Position numbers and translations under genes: made by a program. From the NCBI GenBank assembly GCA_036897525.1, contig JAYMTJ010000109.1:1-23252 (forward strand): 23,252 bases of DNA. The letters run 5' to 3'. The notes under the pieces were generated by a model, which was given only the letters and a program-made list of their open reading frames with translations, ran no database searches and had not been told where the DNA came from. This stretch comes from Pelargonium x hortorum (taxonomy: Eukaryota; Streptophyta; Magnoliopsida; Geraniales; Geraniaceae). Positions 10,553 through 20,520 of the stretch are shown in pieces. How positions within the stretch are numbered: position 1 is the first letter of the stretch; each line of letters opens with the position of its first letter.

Positions 10553-10660
10553 CTGATAGTGAGTCCATCACTCTTACCGAGTAACCACCTCGGTTAGGAG
10601 GTTAAGGCTTTAAGGTATTATAGATAGCTAACCTCACACACTTAAAGCCCAGAAAAACTT
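10553..10660. repeat. ~100-bp diverged repeat, copy A
   Basis: TCCATCACTCTTACCGAGTAA, read here from about 10564, reappears as TCCATCTTACCGAGTAAA at 11983. The end AAAGCCCAGAAAAACTT (about 10642-10658) reappears as AAGACCCAGAAAAACTT at about 12062. In the middle, TTAGGAGGTTAA and ATAGATAGCTAACCTCACACAC match copy B (TTAGGAGGTTAA, GAGATAGTTAACCACACACA). A perfect 6-bp hairpin ACCGAG/CTCGGT with a 7-base loop lies at 10576-10594. Its size resembles a tRNA anticodon arm, but no other tRNA element is present. Confidence 0.6.
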
Positions 10661-10782
10661 GACTTTGTACTGGAAATGGATTCCTTAACCTCTTACTATC
10701 TGAAATCGGAAACCCAGGAAAACACGGGAACATAACTACTTACCTTAAATCCACAGCATCCTCTTAATACTGTTTGACTTAC

Positions 10783-10809
10783 TTCTTAATTTGCTTTCAT
10801 AACTTGTTT
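10783..10809 (-). repeat. 27-bp perfect inverted repeat, arm 1
   Basis: Read on the lower strand, this is identical over 27 bases to 12479-12505 on the upper strand (core ACAAGTTATGAAAGCAAATT). A second shared block, TCCAAAAGCTC, lies about 20 bases further out in both arms (10826-10836 and 12454-12464), separated by unlike sequence. Both arms therefore come from one unit of about 60 bp. Read in the matching frame both arms encode TSYESKLR, but neither surrounding frame looks like a gene. Confidence 0.85.
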
Positions 10810-11084
10810 TTCCTAGTTGAGCTAGAGCTTTTGGAGCTATCTTTCGTGTATGGGCTTCCGCATAACAGGTATAGAGCTTTTGTTCCAGCCTGTACCTAAA
10901 CTTCAAGAATATTAGTATTTTATATAATACCAGGAAGAAGTCTGGGCGTCCAGCTAATGAACTTGGTAAAGGTAAAGCTAGAGATACATACAGGAAAGTA
11001 CTAAACAAGCTAGAAATCTTTCTTTAAGCGATAATTCCCTCGTGTGCTATGGAGCTTTTCGTTTAGGAAGAGAGAAACCTTATC

Positions 11085-11180
11085 TAGATTAGGAGGTTAA
11101 TCGCATCCCATTAGAGTATTACAGAGATAGTTAACCACACACAATAGAGAAGAGAACCCACCAACTTCAGAATTTTAACT
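11085..11180. repeat. ~100-bp diverged repeat, copy B
   Basis: This copy shares TTAGGAGGTTAA, a GTATTA-AGA-ATAG-TAACC core and CACACAC with copy A. Further weak similarity continues downstream: ACTGGAA and GAAGAAGTCTG-type words follow both. It lacks the CTTACCGAGTAA start and the CCCAGAAAAACTT end seen in copies A and C. Confidence 0.5.
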
Positions 11181-11733
11181 GGAATACCTGAAAAAAAGAA
11201 GTCTGCCAATGAACAGCCCTTATCTTTCATTTCAATGCATATCTCGTTTATGCCAAGATAAAGCTGAAACTCTCGTATCGTAACACAAATAAGAAAGACT
11301 CGCACTTGAGCTTAAGCCTTCAATTAATTCCAAAGCCCTTGCATAAACAGGCAGACTCCTTTTAGACCTACTATTCTAAGAAATTCCGGGATAAAGCCAT
11401 TAGTTTTTGAATACCTTAATTTGCTAACCTTGTTCAGGAAATTCCTTACACTAATATCTATCTAGGGAATTAATAAAGCTAACTTACAGACTAGAAAAGC
11501 ATAGCTATTTCTTATTAAAGAACTTGCTTTTAGATTAAGCTTCGCTAGAGGCTCCGGAAAGTTTTAAGGAGAATTACTCATTGCCTTTAGTGCTTATCGT
11601 ACAAAGAGAAATAGGAGTACATGACAGGCATTCCATTAGCAGCAAGAGATTTAGGTTAAACACCTTCGCTATCCCTCACGAAGAAGAAACTATTCTCATT
11701 GGCATGCTCTCACTTTCAAACATATTTGGTTGA

Positions 11734-11907
11734 GCTGACAAGTGGTTATTAAAGTTCGGATTAAAAGGACTGGCTTTCGACTGCAGTTATTGGCATTCTT
11801 TAGCCCGGGTTTCATTAAGACATTGTCAAGCAAGCTCTCCGTTAGGATTATCGCCTTTGCCTGCGGAGGATTCTAGGTTAGCAAGTGGATTAAGAGACTT
11901 TCTTTAG
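11734..11907 (+). other. higher-GC island with ATG-less open frame
   Basis: Positions 11761-11880 hold 54 G or C in 120 by hand count. One upper-strand frame is open for 57 codons from after a TGA at 11731 to a TAG at 11905, with no ATG; it includes WLLKFGLKGLAFDCSYWHSL. A second frame over the same bases is also open for over 40 codons, which points to base composition rather than selection. I recognise no family. It could be a composition relic of older organellar sequence. Confidence 0.2.
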
Positions 11908-11959
11908 TTTAAAGGATAAATACCTTTTGCTTTTGTAGTTTATCGCCGAGGAGGGTGGG

Positions 11960-12085
11960 CCTTAGAAAAGTACAGAAGGAATCCATCTTACCGAGTAAAT
12001 CTGTATTTACGAAGTTAGGGAACAATGGTATGTATATATTATAGTAGAGACTACACTCTTTAAGACCCAGAAAAACTTCTTTGAA
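11960..12085. repeat. ~100-bp diverged repeat, copy C
   Basis: This copy shares TCCATC-CTTACCGAGTAA and CTTTAA-ACCCAGAAAAACTT with copy A in the same order and at similar distance, while the middle has diverged. Where copy A has ACCGAG/CTCGGT, copy C has a different perfect hairpin, GTAAAT-CTGT-ATTTAC, at 11995-12010. The stem was either lost and regained or the resemblance is coincidental. Confidence 0.55.
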
Positions 12086-12478
12086 ATTAGAGAAATTTCT
12101 TTGACTTTAGCTTCTTTTTTATCTTATCCCTAAAAACCTAGAAAAGAATACATTTATCAAAGAGTCTCCGCTGTACCAAGAGTAATTTACTGTCAATGTC
12201 ATAAGAATATTCTTACTTAGAATCATAATCACTTATAAGAAAGAATATAGTTTCAGTTCTAATTAGACTAATAAGTAGCTATTAAACCTTGTAGGAAACG
12301 GCTCCTTAGCCATTAGGAATTCCTGAACAAGTTAAACTTTCTAAGAGGTCAATATTTCATTAATAGAGGAAATTCAACGCAAAAGCTTCAACGTACAAAT
12401 ATCCGGGGAGGGCATCCTGGATAATAACTTCGATATTGTTAGGTTTTATCAGGTCCAAAAGCTCAAAAGGGTATGGAC

Positions 12479-12505
12479 AAACAAGTTATGAAAGCAAATT
12501 AAGAA
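12479..12505 (+). repeat. 27-bp perfect inverted repeat, arm 2
   Basis: This is the partner of 10783-10809. Its first 14 bases (AAACAAGTTATGAA) recur again at 13083-13096, giving a partial third copy. In organellar genomes, inverted short repeats of this length are known substrates for occasional recombination, which here would invert the intervening 1.7 kb. That is inference. Confidence 0.85.
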
Positions 12506-13020
12506 TTAAGAGTCAAGAAGAAAGTAAATCAATAGTGGGTATGGCTTTAAGGTTTTTGGTGTTTCAGGGCTTGGTAAATGTCCTTTCTTTCTGTTACTAT
12601 GCATTTCTCAACTTTAATTTAACGGAACTCCGTCGATTCAAGAATACCCTCATATGCTATAGGTTTTTGCCTTTTCTTAACTAACAAACACTTATTTCTT
12701 TCATAGCCAGCCTTTTCTAAATGGTAGTCTGGGACTTCATAACGGACCCCTTATTCCTGCATGCAAGGTGCCCCTATAATAAAGTGTCCCTAGGGAAGAG
12801 ACTTCAACAAGGGAACATTTTCTATCTTATCATAGTATCAATTTTTTTCGTAAGGTATTTTCCTAAGGGAGTTTACTTAGCTAGTAAGGAATCTTAGAAA
12901 TCAAGGAAATATGGAAATGAAGTATTGTCAAACAGGTGTCCTTAGTAGCATTTAGTACTAAATCTTGGCTAAGCTAAGACTAAGAGGTCCCCGTGTTTCA
13001 AGTTTTTTTGAGTCTTAAGA
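12506..13020. other. gene-free spacer
   Basis: Nothing beyond short words is visible. An 82-codon frame (12436-12684, TTG start) begins in and runs past the inverted-repeat arm. Its later part is hydrophobic and low in complexity, of chance size, and not supported as a gene. Confidence 0.5.
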
Positions 13021-13260
13021 AGGTAGTTATGGGTATTTAGAAAGAGGGTATGTATAGCTAAGAGGTAGGTAGTATGCATAAGAAACAAGTTATGAATAAG
13101 GGTAACAAACAGGGTCAGAAGTAGGTTACTGAGAGTAAGCTACAGAATCCAGGTACAGTTATGGCTCTTAAAGAAAAGTATTACAAGTAAAAGTACGGCT
13201 ATCAAAACAAGCAAGATTCGGAGTAGGAGTCTAGATAATAGATAGGGGGTATAGCTATTA
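13021..13260. other. strongly G-skewed patch
   Basis: By hand count the upper strand holds about 65 G and 23 C in these 240 bases. In the 60 bases 13021-13080 there are 20 G and 2 C, rich in GGTA/GTAG words. At 13381-13620 the bias reverses, with about 29 G and 54 C. The patch contains repeat copies at 13066-13086 and 13083-13096. It carries no gene. Confidence 0.65.
13066..13086. repeat. 21-bp dispersed repeat, copy 2
   Basis: TAGGTAGTATGCATAAGAAA plus C differs from 6232-6252 at two positions. It runs directly into AAACAAGTTATGAA (13083-13096), which is part of the 27-bp inverted repeat family. Pieces from at least two dispersed families therefore abut here. Confidence 0.65.
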
Positions 13261-14320
13261 AGAAGTTACAAATACAGATACATTAGAGAGGAATAAAAAA
13301 CCTGTTGTATGAGCTTTAAAACACCAACGAGTCTATCCCGTAATGCCCGTACTTGGTTACATTTTGAGTCTTTTTTCATTGGATTTCTTCTATATTTACT
13401 CCTTATTTATTCGGAAACCCCCTTACTGTGAAAACGATTTTTAATTCCTATCCGGTAAAAAAGGAATACAAAAGAATTGAAATAGAGCTACAAAACCCGT
13501 CTTACCTTACAAAAGCACTTCCCTTAAAGTACAAAAAGTGACTCTTCAAAACAGTAGCTCAAAGCTCCCAAAATCCCTTAATAAAAGTACCTCTGAACTT
13601 AAAAAGCCCTGAAACTGATGAAAGTTTGATAAAAAACTCTAGTGTGTCTAGGACTGTATACTCCAAGGATGACCCTCGCTCAACCCCAGAGTATGCCTAT
13701 ATATCTTATCAAAGAGTTACTCAAGGCTTACATCTACCTTAAACCATTTATTTCATAAAGATTGCTTCTTGAGGCTCTGTGTTTTTCTTTTGGTAGAATA
13801 CACAAATGGAAGGATTTACTATTACTTTATTCCCGGTAACCCTGAAATTAAGTATTCTCTTTCTTGTAGGACTGACAAAATATATTATGACTAGGTCCCT
13901 ATTTCGAATTAACCTTTAAATAAAGAGATAAAAAAAATGCCTCTAAGTCTGCTATCCGTTTAACAAACCACAAACGCGTTTCGAAATAAGTATTTATTTA
14001 GTGCCCGCTATATCTCAATCTCACCGGTGTCCTCCTAGCTACAAGATCGTGCGTAAACGTTTGGCTTTGAGTATTTTATGAATTTCTTTTTTGAAGAGGA
14101 ATCCTAAGCCCAGACCTTCCAGTTAAAACTGGTACAATCCGATCTTACTAAAAGCGAACCCTTTATACTCCCAATACAGTAAGCGAGAGCCCCTTTTTGT
14201 ATAATCATAAACTCCCCGGCATATTATAAGATTTCTGGTATCTCTCTGTTGTGATACTAATTAATACCTCGTACTGCCTCGGCTATCTGCGTCAGTAAAA
14301 ACTAAATGAATCCCTTTCCT

Positions 14321-14335
14321 AAAAAAAAAAAAAAA
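14321..14335. repeat. A15 homopolymer
   Basis: Fifteen A residues in a row after TCCCTTTCCT. This is a likely slippage site and a place where assembly length may be uncertain. Confidence 0.85.
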
Positions 14336-14843
14336 GCAAGCCGCATAAGAAAACTTATTCTTTTGTTTTGAATTTATGAGATCCGTCAACAGTCTTTTGG
14401 ATCAAGGAATTTGGGTAATTACAGGTTTTTTCTGAACAAGGTTATAAAGTAACTTTTTAGGGAATAGGGATTTTTTTTCAGCGAAGATAGGCCCTATAAA
14501 GAAATATATAAGCTGTTCCGTAGATATCTTTTGTTATGTTAAACTGAGGTCTATTTGGCATACTTTGTAGTATAGGAAGTAATGTAGGAATTTGGGTGCT
14601 TTGTATAGGAGACCTTGCTTGCTGTAAACAAGGCTTTTACTAGAATTTTGGTAGTGTGAATAACGGGCAATTCATTTTTGGCCTATAGTATGGAATTTAT
14701 AAGTCTTTTTTTATATCGGGGATACGAACGAGCAGCCTCTTGGACAACTCTCTAAAAACAACAAATGAGAAATATTCTCAAGAAGTAAACCTACAAAGGA
14801 ATACTGGAAACCCTCCTATCTGGCAGGGCATAACCTACGGAAG

Positions 14844-14855
14844 CTCCTTAAGGAG
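14844..14855. other. 12-bp perfect palindrome
   Basis: CTCCTTAAGGAG sits in a locally GC-richer sentence (GGAAGCTCCTTAAGGAGGGC). It has no loop, so it is not an RNA hairpin of useful size. It might be a dimeric protein site or chance. Confidence 0.5.
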
Positions 14856-16416
14856 GGCGTGCGTGTTAATTTAATAGATTACGAAAACTCGTTTTACGTA
14901 TGGCCTCTACTCTAAGTGCGAAAAGGCAGTATAAGCTATTCTATATGCATGCCAAAACTTGAGAAGTCAATCATCCATCACATCTTTTATAATAAGGGAC
15001 TCCAGTTCTTTAGGAGGATCCCAGTTTCTACTTCGAGTTATCCGTTAAAGAAGCTGTTACAGAGTTCCTTAGCTTTTAGTAGTAAAAATGGGTTAATAAA
15101 GTATACTTGTAGGGTATCCTACTATTTAAAAAGAAAGGTCTTGCCAATTTTGAGTTTCAATCAAGATAGAATTTTTTCTTTTTAGTATTCTATAGTATTA
15201 TAGTCCCGAGATTACTGATTAGATAATGTTTTACAGGAAAACCTACCAAGAACATGGGAAGTTATACAAATAAGGTCTATGATTCTCTATAAATAATTGT
15301 ACATTGTGTTATAAATAAATGTTTGAAAAACTGTCTGACAAGAAGGGACTCGACTTTCCTAAAAATGCTATAAACTATTATCTTTATAACTCTTTTTTTA
15401 ACTATTTTGTTAATATTAATAAAGGTGTTCCTTATTCCTTGCTATTTATTAGTTTACTACTGTACCAGGTCTCAAAGGGTTTCCTTGTTGTTATACAAAT
15501 TTTATAGAGTAGCCTTTAAGTATAATTTATATTCAATTCTGGACTTATTCATGAAAGAATCTTAAGAGCTCAGTCTTAGCCTTATTTTCTAAAACACAAA
15601 AAATCCGTTGCTTGTGATAAATAGATCATGGGGTCCATAGCTTCTCAATTAAGTCTAAATATTTCTTCACCACTTTTTTCTTCTCGTAAACTACTTAAGT
15701 ATTTTCACAGGAAAACTAGGAGAAACTCCAATGTAATCTGGGTCCTACAAGTAAATTAAGGGTCCTATGCCTAATCGCACCTCAGATATACTAGCCTACC
15801 CTATTTTAAGATCCAGGATTATAGAGTTACCCTCAACAGAACAGAATACTCCAAAAGATAGGACCTCTTATCTTAAAAGATTTGTTTGAGTTAGCCAGCC
15901 AAAAAGAATAGAGAAGCCTACTTATACAATAAATACGGGATCTTCCCAGATTAACTCTCTCGGGTACTTTTTTTTAGCTTGTTTCTTGCTTTATTAACTT
16001 AACTAACGGGCCTTTGTTTTTGTAAAATGAAGCTCATAAGCCTTGAATTATTGACTAAGAGCATTACTATTATTTCTTTTTTTACTGTGCAGGATCTATT
16101 TCTTCAATAGCTTTTCTTTAGACTTCATTATAAAAGAGTGTTCTCTTTGTTCTTGACACAGCCTTGTGAATTTCTGAATTTATATGATAAAGTGTTCTAT
16201 TTGATATTGTATATAGTAATAAAAGTTTTTTGAATGGAAGGGGGCACTTTATGTTAGTACTGGAATCTAGTTTCGAATTCAAAATTTATAACTAGTCTAT
16301 AAGACTCCTTGTTAACTTGCTCCTTTAAAGTTTAAAAAAGACTTAATACAAAATCCCAAAACTCTTGTTAGATTTCCTTTAAATAACAGAAAGCTCTATA
16401 TCAGTTAAGTAACTAA

Positions 16417-16432
16417 CACTTTGCCACTTTGC
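16417..16432. repeat. 8-bp exact tandem duplication
   Basis: CACTTTGC occurs twice head to tail. Confidence 0.8.
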
Positions 16433-16860
16433 GGGCAACATACGTGCTCACGGATGCAACTAACAAGTACCCTACAATATACAATGAACTCTATCTTCGA
16501 GACAAACAAATTCCGCAGGGATCCTTAGAAAGACTCCGGTTTGTCCTAATTATCTAAGAAAAAACCCTTCGGTAGAACTCCCAGAAATTAGGGGTGGCAT
16601 AACTAAATAAGGTTTTAAGCCTTCGGATGTCTACAGAATTTTCTAGAATTCTGCCCTATTACTTGCTATAATGTTACCTAGTGCGATTCTGATCCTAAGA
16701 GTAGGTATACACAATGTAGAACTTTATACTATTACTTCGTCTATAAATTGTTAGCTTTAATCGAGGGGATTTTCGGATTTTTGTAATATTTCTTTAGTTA
16801 AGCTACTTTGCGACATACGTAGAAACTGGGCAATTAAACTCTTCGTTAGTCCTGACTGCT

Positions 16861-16876
16861 CGGTAAATCGGTAAAT
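16861..16876. repeat. 8-bp exact tandem duplication
   Basis: CGGTAAAT occurs twice head to tail. Confidence 0.8.
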
Positions 16877-17168
16877 AACCCACAGACAATTCTGAAAAGC
16901 TTGAAGAAAGCCGGTAACTTATTCTTTCAAATGCCATTTAATTTAGGAGGAAGTCAAACTAAAAATGACTCTAAAAGCATCCTTTCGATCCTTTCTTTCG
17001 AACCTACCTTTTTTATTTATAATGGACCCATTCTCTTAGTTATACTACGGAAATAGAAAATTATCTCAAAAGTTCTATTGACGGGGTTGAAGGACCCTCT
17101 TTAAAAAGCTTATTCCGTATTTTATATTGCGAGTTCTCAATCTTTACCTTATCCTATAAATTTCCGGG

Positions 17169-17204
17169 CATTTAATTAATTATACTCATTTAATTAATTA
17201 TACT
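17169..17204. repeat. 18-bp exact tandem duplication
   Basis: CATTTAATTAATTATACT occurs twice head to tail with no mismatch. It is the longest tandem unit I found. The unit contains the palindrome TTAATTAA, and local GC is only 16 in 60. Absence of divergence suggests a recent event. Confidence 0.9.
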
Positions 17205-19280
17205 TCAGCTTACTGGCATAAATGACTTTCACAAAAGTCGTATTCAACCCTCAATTCAGGATTTCCCTTTTAAAATTTTAAATAATCTATGGAATGCTTC
17301 GGCATTTAATAACAAAAAGATAGACCCTGAAATGTTCCTTGGTAAAAGAAATGACTTTCGGTACTAATCCCTAAGAGTCCTGTGTGCTGGAGTTGCTTTC
17401 TTTTTTTATTTTACTGGAACTGCCTAAATAAAGATGAAACAAGTTTCCTATCCTATACTGAGGATTTTCCATGATTTGTAATTAATCAAGGTGGCATTCA
17501 TAAAGTGGGGAGTTTTCGAGGATTGAGTGTACAAGATAGTAAGATTATAAAAATAGCGTGTAATGTTTTCGGGGTTCGCCTGCTTCCAATTTTATGTATA
17601 TAAGAACTTTTTCTAGACTTTTATTTTAGAATCATCTTGGATTCTCGGTAATTCAAAATGTCCATTATTAAATCCTGTTTTTTTTTACCTTTAAATAAAA
17701 ATTCCACTTTAGATAACAAAATACTAACTTTTCGAATAATTTATTCTGAAAAAGGGCTTTCTAAGAGTCTCTCTAGTTCCAGTAAAAAAGAGGTTGAGCG
17801 TTGGAAAAGAAAGAGAGAAAATGTACTTTTGCTTTTGGTGAACTAACTGCTTGCGAAGAACTCTTGTGTATCTCCACTCACTTAATATCAGTTGTAAACC
17901 AAGTTCCAAAAAATTGATATAATAAACCTTTATGACTCAGTCGAAGAATAGCTTCGGTAACTTACTTTTTTCGGGAAGACTGCCAAAACCCGCGGCCTTT
18001 TCCTTCATTCGCTTTGAAGTTAAGACTTGCTTACTCATTTTTTTTGAGAATAGTTACCAGGGACACAGCTAGAGAAAGCTTTGTAGGCTTCGCTCAAAAA
18101 AAAGTCTTTGGTCAGTTAAACCTTCTCCTTTAATTAAGTAGGTTTTGCCGGAACTTAAGAATTAGGTTAGTGTTCGCAGGTTATTGGGAAGAAGAGCTGT
18201 GTTTCAATTTGAAAATATTTGGAAATTTGTTTTTGGAACCATTATATTACCACCCATACCATAAGTTTAGGCAATTCTAGTTTTTTAGTTAAACGTAGCA
18301 CATTTATAGTAAGTAGGTGCCATTAAAGAGAAAAGGCTTTTCTTCTCGTAAATCCAATTTTGCATATTTTTTTCATTCCAGGAGCATTACTAGCTACTAA
18401 TTCTTGAGCTAAAGGGATAATAGAAACGGATTGATTCTCTGGGTTTTGTATTCTTTGTTATAGCTAAAGCAGGAAGGAAGTAAAGGTGTTCACAACAGAT
18501 ATATTAGAATTCCTGGTTAAAGTGAATGAATTGGAAGGCTAAAGGATTCAAGAGGAATGGTTATATAGATAGCTAGGATTGATTTTGGATTCTTGGTTGT
18601 AGGGATTCTATTTCAGAGTGGATTCCCCTTTTTCGAAAGTCTAAAAAGCAGAATAAAGGCTTATAAATATGTCTATATCAGTTACATCAAAGGGGTAGAC
18701 TATAAAAATGATATTCGCGTGGAGTAGTTTTAAGCGAATTTTTCCCTAAAAGAAAACGAGTCTTAGTTGTATAATGCAAGCAATACCAAGTAGGGACTTC
18801 ACTGCGCGAAAGAGCGTCCCTTTTCTAGTATAGTCTAGTATAGCAAGGATTCTTGGATGGTAGTGCTCTTACTTTTTTACTTTTTATAGTAATAGTTTTT
18901 TAAGTTAGTGACATAATTTTGGAATATACGACATAGTATCAAGTATAATTCCTCGATAAATAGAACCCCGTAGTAGAAAAAACCCAGAGGTAAAGCTACA
19001 ATTTCTTATCTCTAAGCACCCTTTACTAGAATTACTAATACTAGAAGGGAAGAATAGAATGAAACGGAGACTTCTTTATTATACTAGGGTTTTGAACCTC
19101 CAACACCAACATTCATAGTAGGACTTTTTGCTTTATCACGGGATCGCGTTACCCCAGAAACCAGCCCTCTACAAAGTGCTAGTAAGAAATAAATCTACTA
19201 ACACACATACCAAAAAAAAGATTCCATTTCCATAAAAGTTCTTTTATAATAATTATCCTGTACTTAAGTCGCAGTTAGCT
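17205..19280. other. gene-free spacer
   Basis: No supported gene. Two overlapping frames on opposite strands (17658-17846 and 17724-17909, about 60 codons each) are mutual shadows with no recognisable motif. A 10-bp tandem pair lies at 18825-18844. GGGAC and GTCCC enclose 18797-18820, but form only a 5-bp stem. Confidence 0.55.
18825..18844. repeat. 10-bp tandem duplication
   Basis: CTAGTATAGT is followed by CTAGTATAGC, nine of ten bases identical. Confidence 0.8.
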
Positions 19281-19302
19281 GCTCCTAAAAGATTTAGGAA
19301 GC
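19281..19302. other. hairpin with 3-base loop
   Basis: TCCTAAA (19283-19289) and TTTAGGA (19293-19299) pair perfectly around AGA. GC/GC extends the stem past one bulged A. The CCTAAA/TTTAGG stem core is the same as in the hairpin at 9012-9050, although the flanks differ. It is preceded by a small GCAG-TTAG-CTGC stem at 19271-19282, giving two adjacent stems. No neighbouring gene gives it a role. Confidence 0.55.
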
Positions 19303-20478
19303 ATTTACATCAAGCATATCTAGGAAAACTAGTCTCTGCCAGGTTATAGAACTTGTAAAGACCAGCCTTTTCTTATCTTTAAGGCGATAACAATAATACT
19401 AATTAATTCAAACCCTTTTCTTTTTTTAATCACCTATTAGAAGAGGGAGAGGAGAAATGAAATTGCATTTTCTTAGATAATCTATCCTAAGTCGTATCGG
19501 TTATGGAGGGCTTTTCTACTTTTGTTTTGTCTATATTGGTAAAGTTTTTTTGTAATGGTTCCGCTTTTATGATCTAGGTTTATTTTTTAGAGTCTTTGTG
19601 TAGCCCTTTAATTAAGTATTCCGCGATTAAGTGTATTCTTGTAGCTTGCTATATTTTGTACTATTTAGTACACTATCTATGTGCTATGCTATATAGCTTT
19701 TTTAGATACTCAGTAATAATAAATAAAGTAGTTTATAGAGTAGAAAGCCTAAGGTTCAAAACGTTTACCGGGATGGAGGATATAACCAAATGACAAAACC
19801 TAGAATTAAAGAGGACCTTAAATGACATTCATGACAGGATTCCTTTTTTCAGTATTTGAATTCCTTAACTGCTATTTCAGAGATTTAGGACTTACCTTTT
19901 AAGAAAAATAGATAGAATCCTATTTACTTAATTCTTCGTTAAGGAAAAAACCCTTAGGAAATTCATAGAGCACAAAGTAAAGACTTCTAAACCAAATAAT
20001 ATGCCCAATAGGCACCTCCTTTAGTTACCTCTGTCTATATCTGGTTAAGCTAACTTCAAGAATACTGAATACTAAAATCTAAAAAAAGCAAGGCCAGAGA
20101 CTTATACTTTATATAAGGCCTCCCTTCTAACTAAGAACGAAAATGCTGTATCTTTTAAAAAACCTATACTCTCAAATGGAGGATAACCTCGGCAAGGACC
20201 TTATCGCACTCTTGTCTTACTAATAACAAGCAATTCCCCCTTTTGACGAAACTCAAGAATAAAAAATCTCTTACCAAAAAAGCCTTATACAAATACGCAA
20301 TGGCCACATAATCTATAGGTTCTAATCTCCCCCAAAAACTTCTTATCGACTTACTTTGATTTAATACCTACTCTTCCTTCTTAGAGCTATACTTTTCATA
20401 ATACCTAGAGCTTTATTGTTACTAGGATTCTTCTTGGCTATACCCGCTTTAACTAATAAATTCAGGAAGCAAAAAAGA
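19303..20478. other. gene-free spacer
   Basis: No supported gene or RNA. A 65-codon frame at 19596-19793 is of chance size. Nothing else stands out. Confidence 0.55.
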
Positions 20479-20520
20479 CTATATATATATATTAATATAC
20501 CTTTACCAGTAAACCAGTAA
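20479..20520. repeat. AT dinucleotide run and 8-bp tandem
   Basis: A short (AT)n run begins at about 20480, and the exact duplication ACCAGTAA-ACCAGTAA lies at 20505-20520. Both are slippage-type features. Confidence 0.8.

Larger units (their letters stand above)
13261..16410. other. gene-free spacer
   Basis: No supported gene. The longest frame of the window (89 codons, 14916-15185, GTG start) lies here. It is basic and serine/lysine-rich with no motif I recognise and no neighbour that would support it. A 15-base A-run is at 14321-14335, and a 12-bp palindrome is at 14844-14855. TCTACTTCGAGTTATC at about 15028 recurs at about 22566. Confidence 0.55.

Noticed and set aside
10745-11008. 87-codon lower-strand frame sharing TSYESKLR with a frame at 12436-12684
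   Set aside because: The shared residues come only from the 27-bp repeat. The rest of the two frames is unrelated, and both start with TTG.
14916-15185. 89-codon upper-strand frame, the longest in the window
   Set aside because: GTG start, no motif, and basic low-complexity composition. Its length is near the chance maximum for this composition, and no neighbouring gene supports it.
17724-17909. Opposed open frames at 17658-17846 and 17724-17909
   Set aside because: They are mutual shadows of about 60 codons without motifs, and chance explains them.
19085-19160. Lower-strand GGAGGTTCAAAACCC resembling a T-arm
   Set aside because: The stem has mismatches at inner positions, and no cloverleaf could be built.
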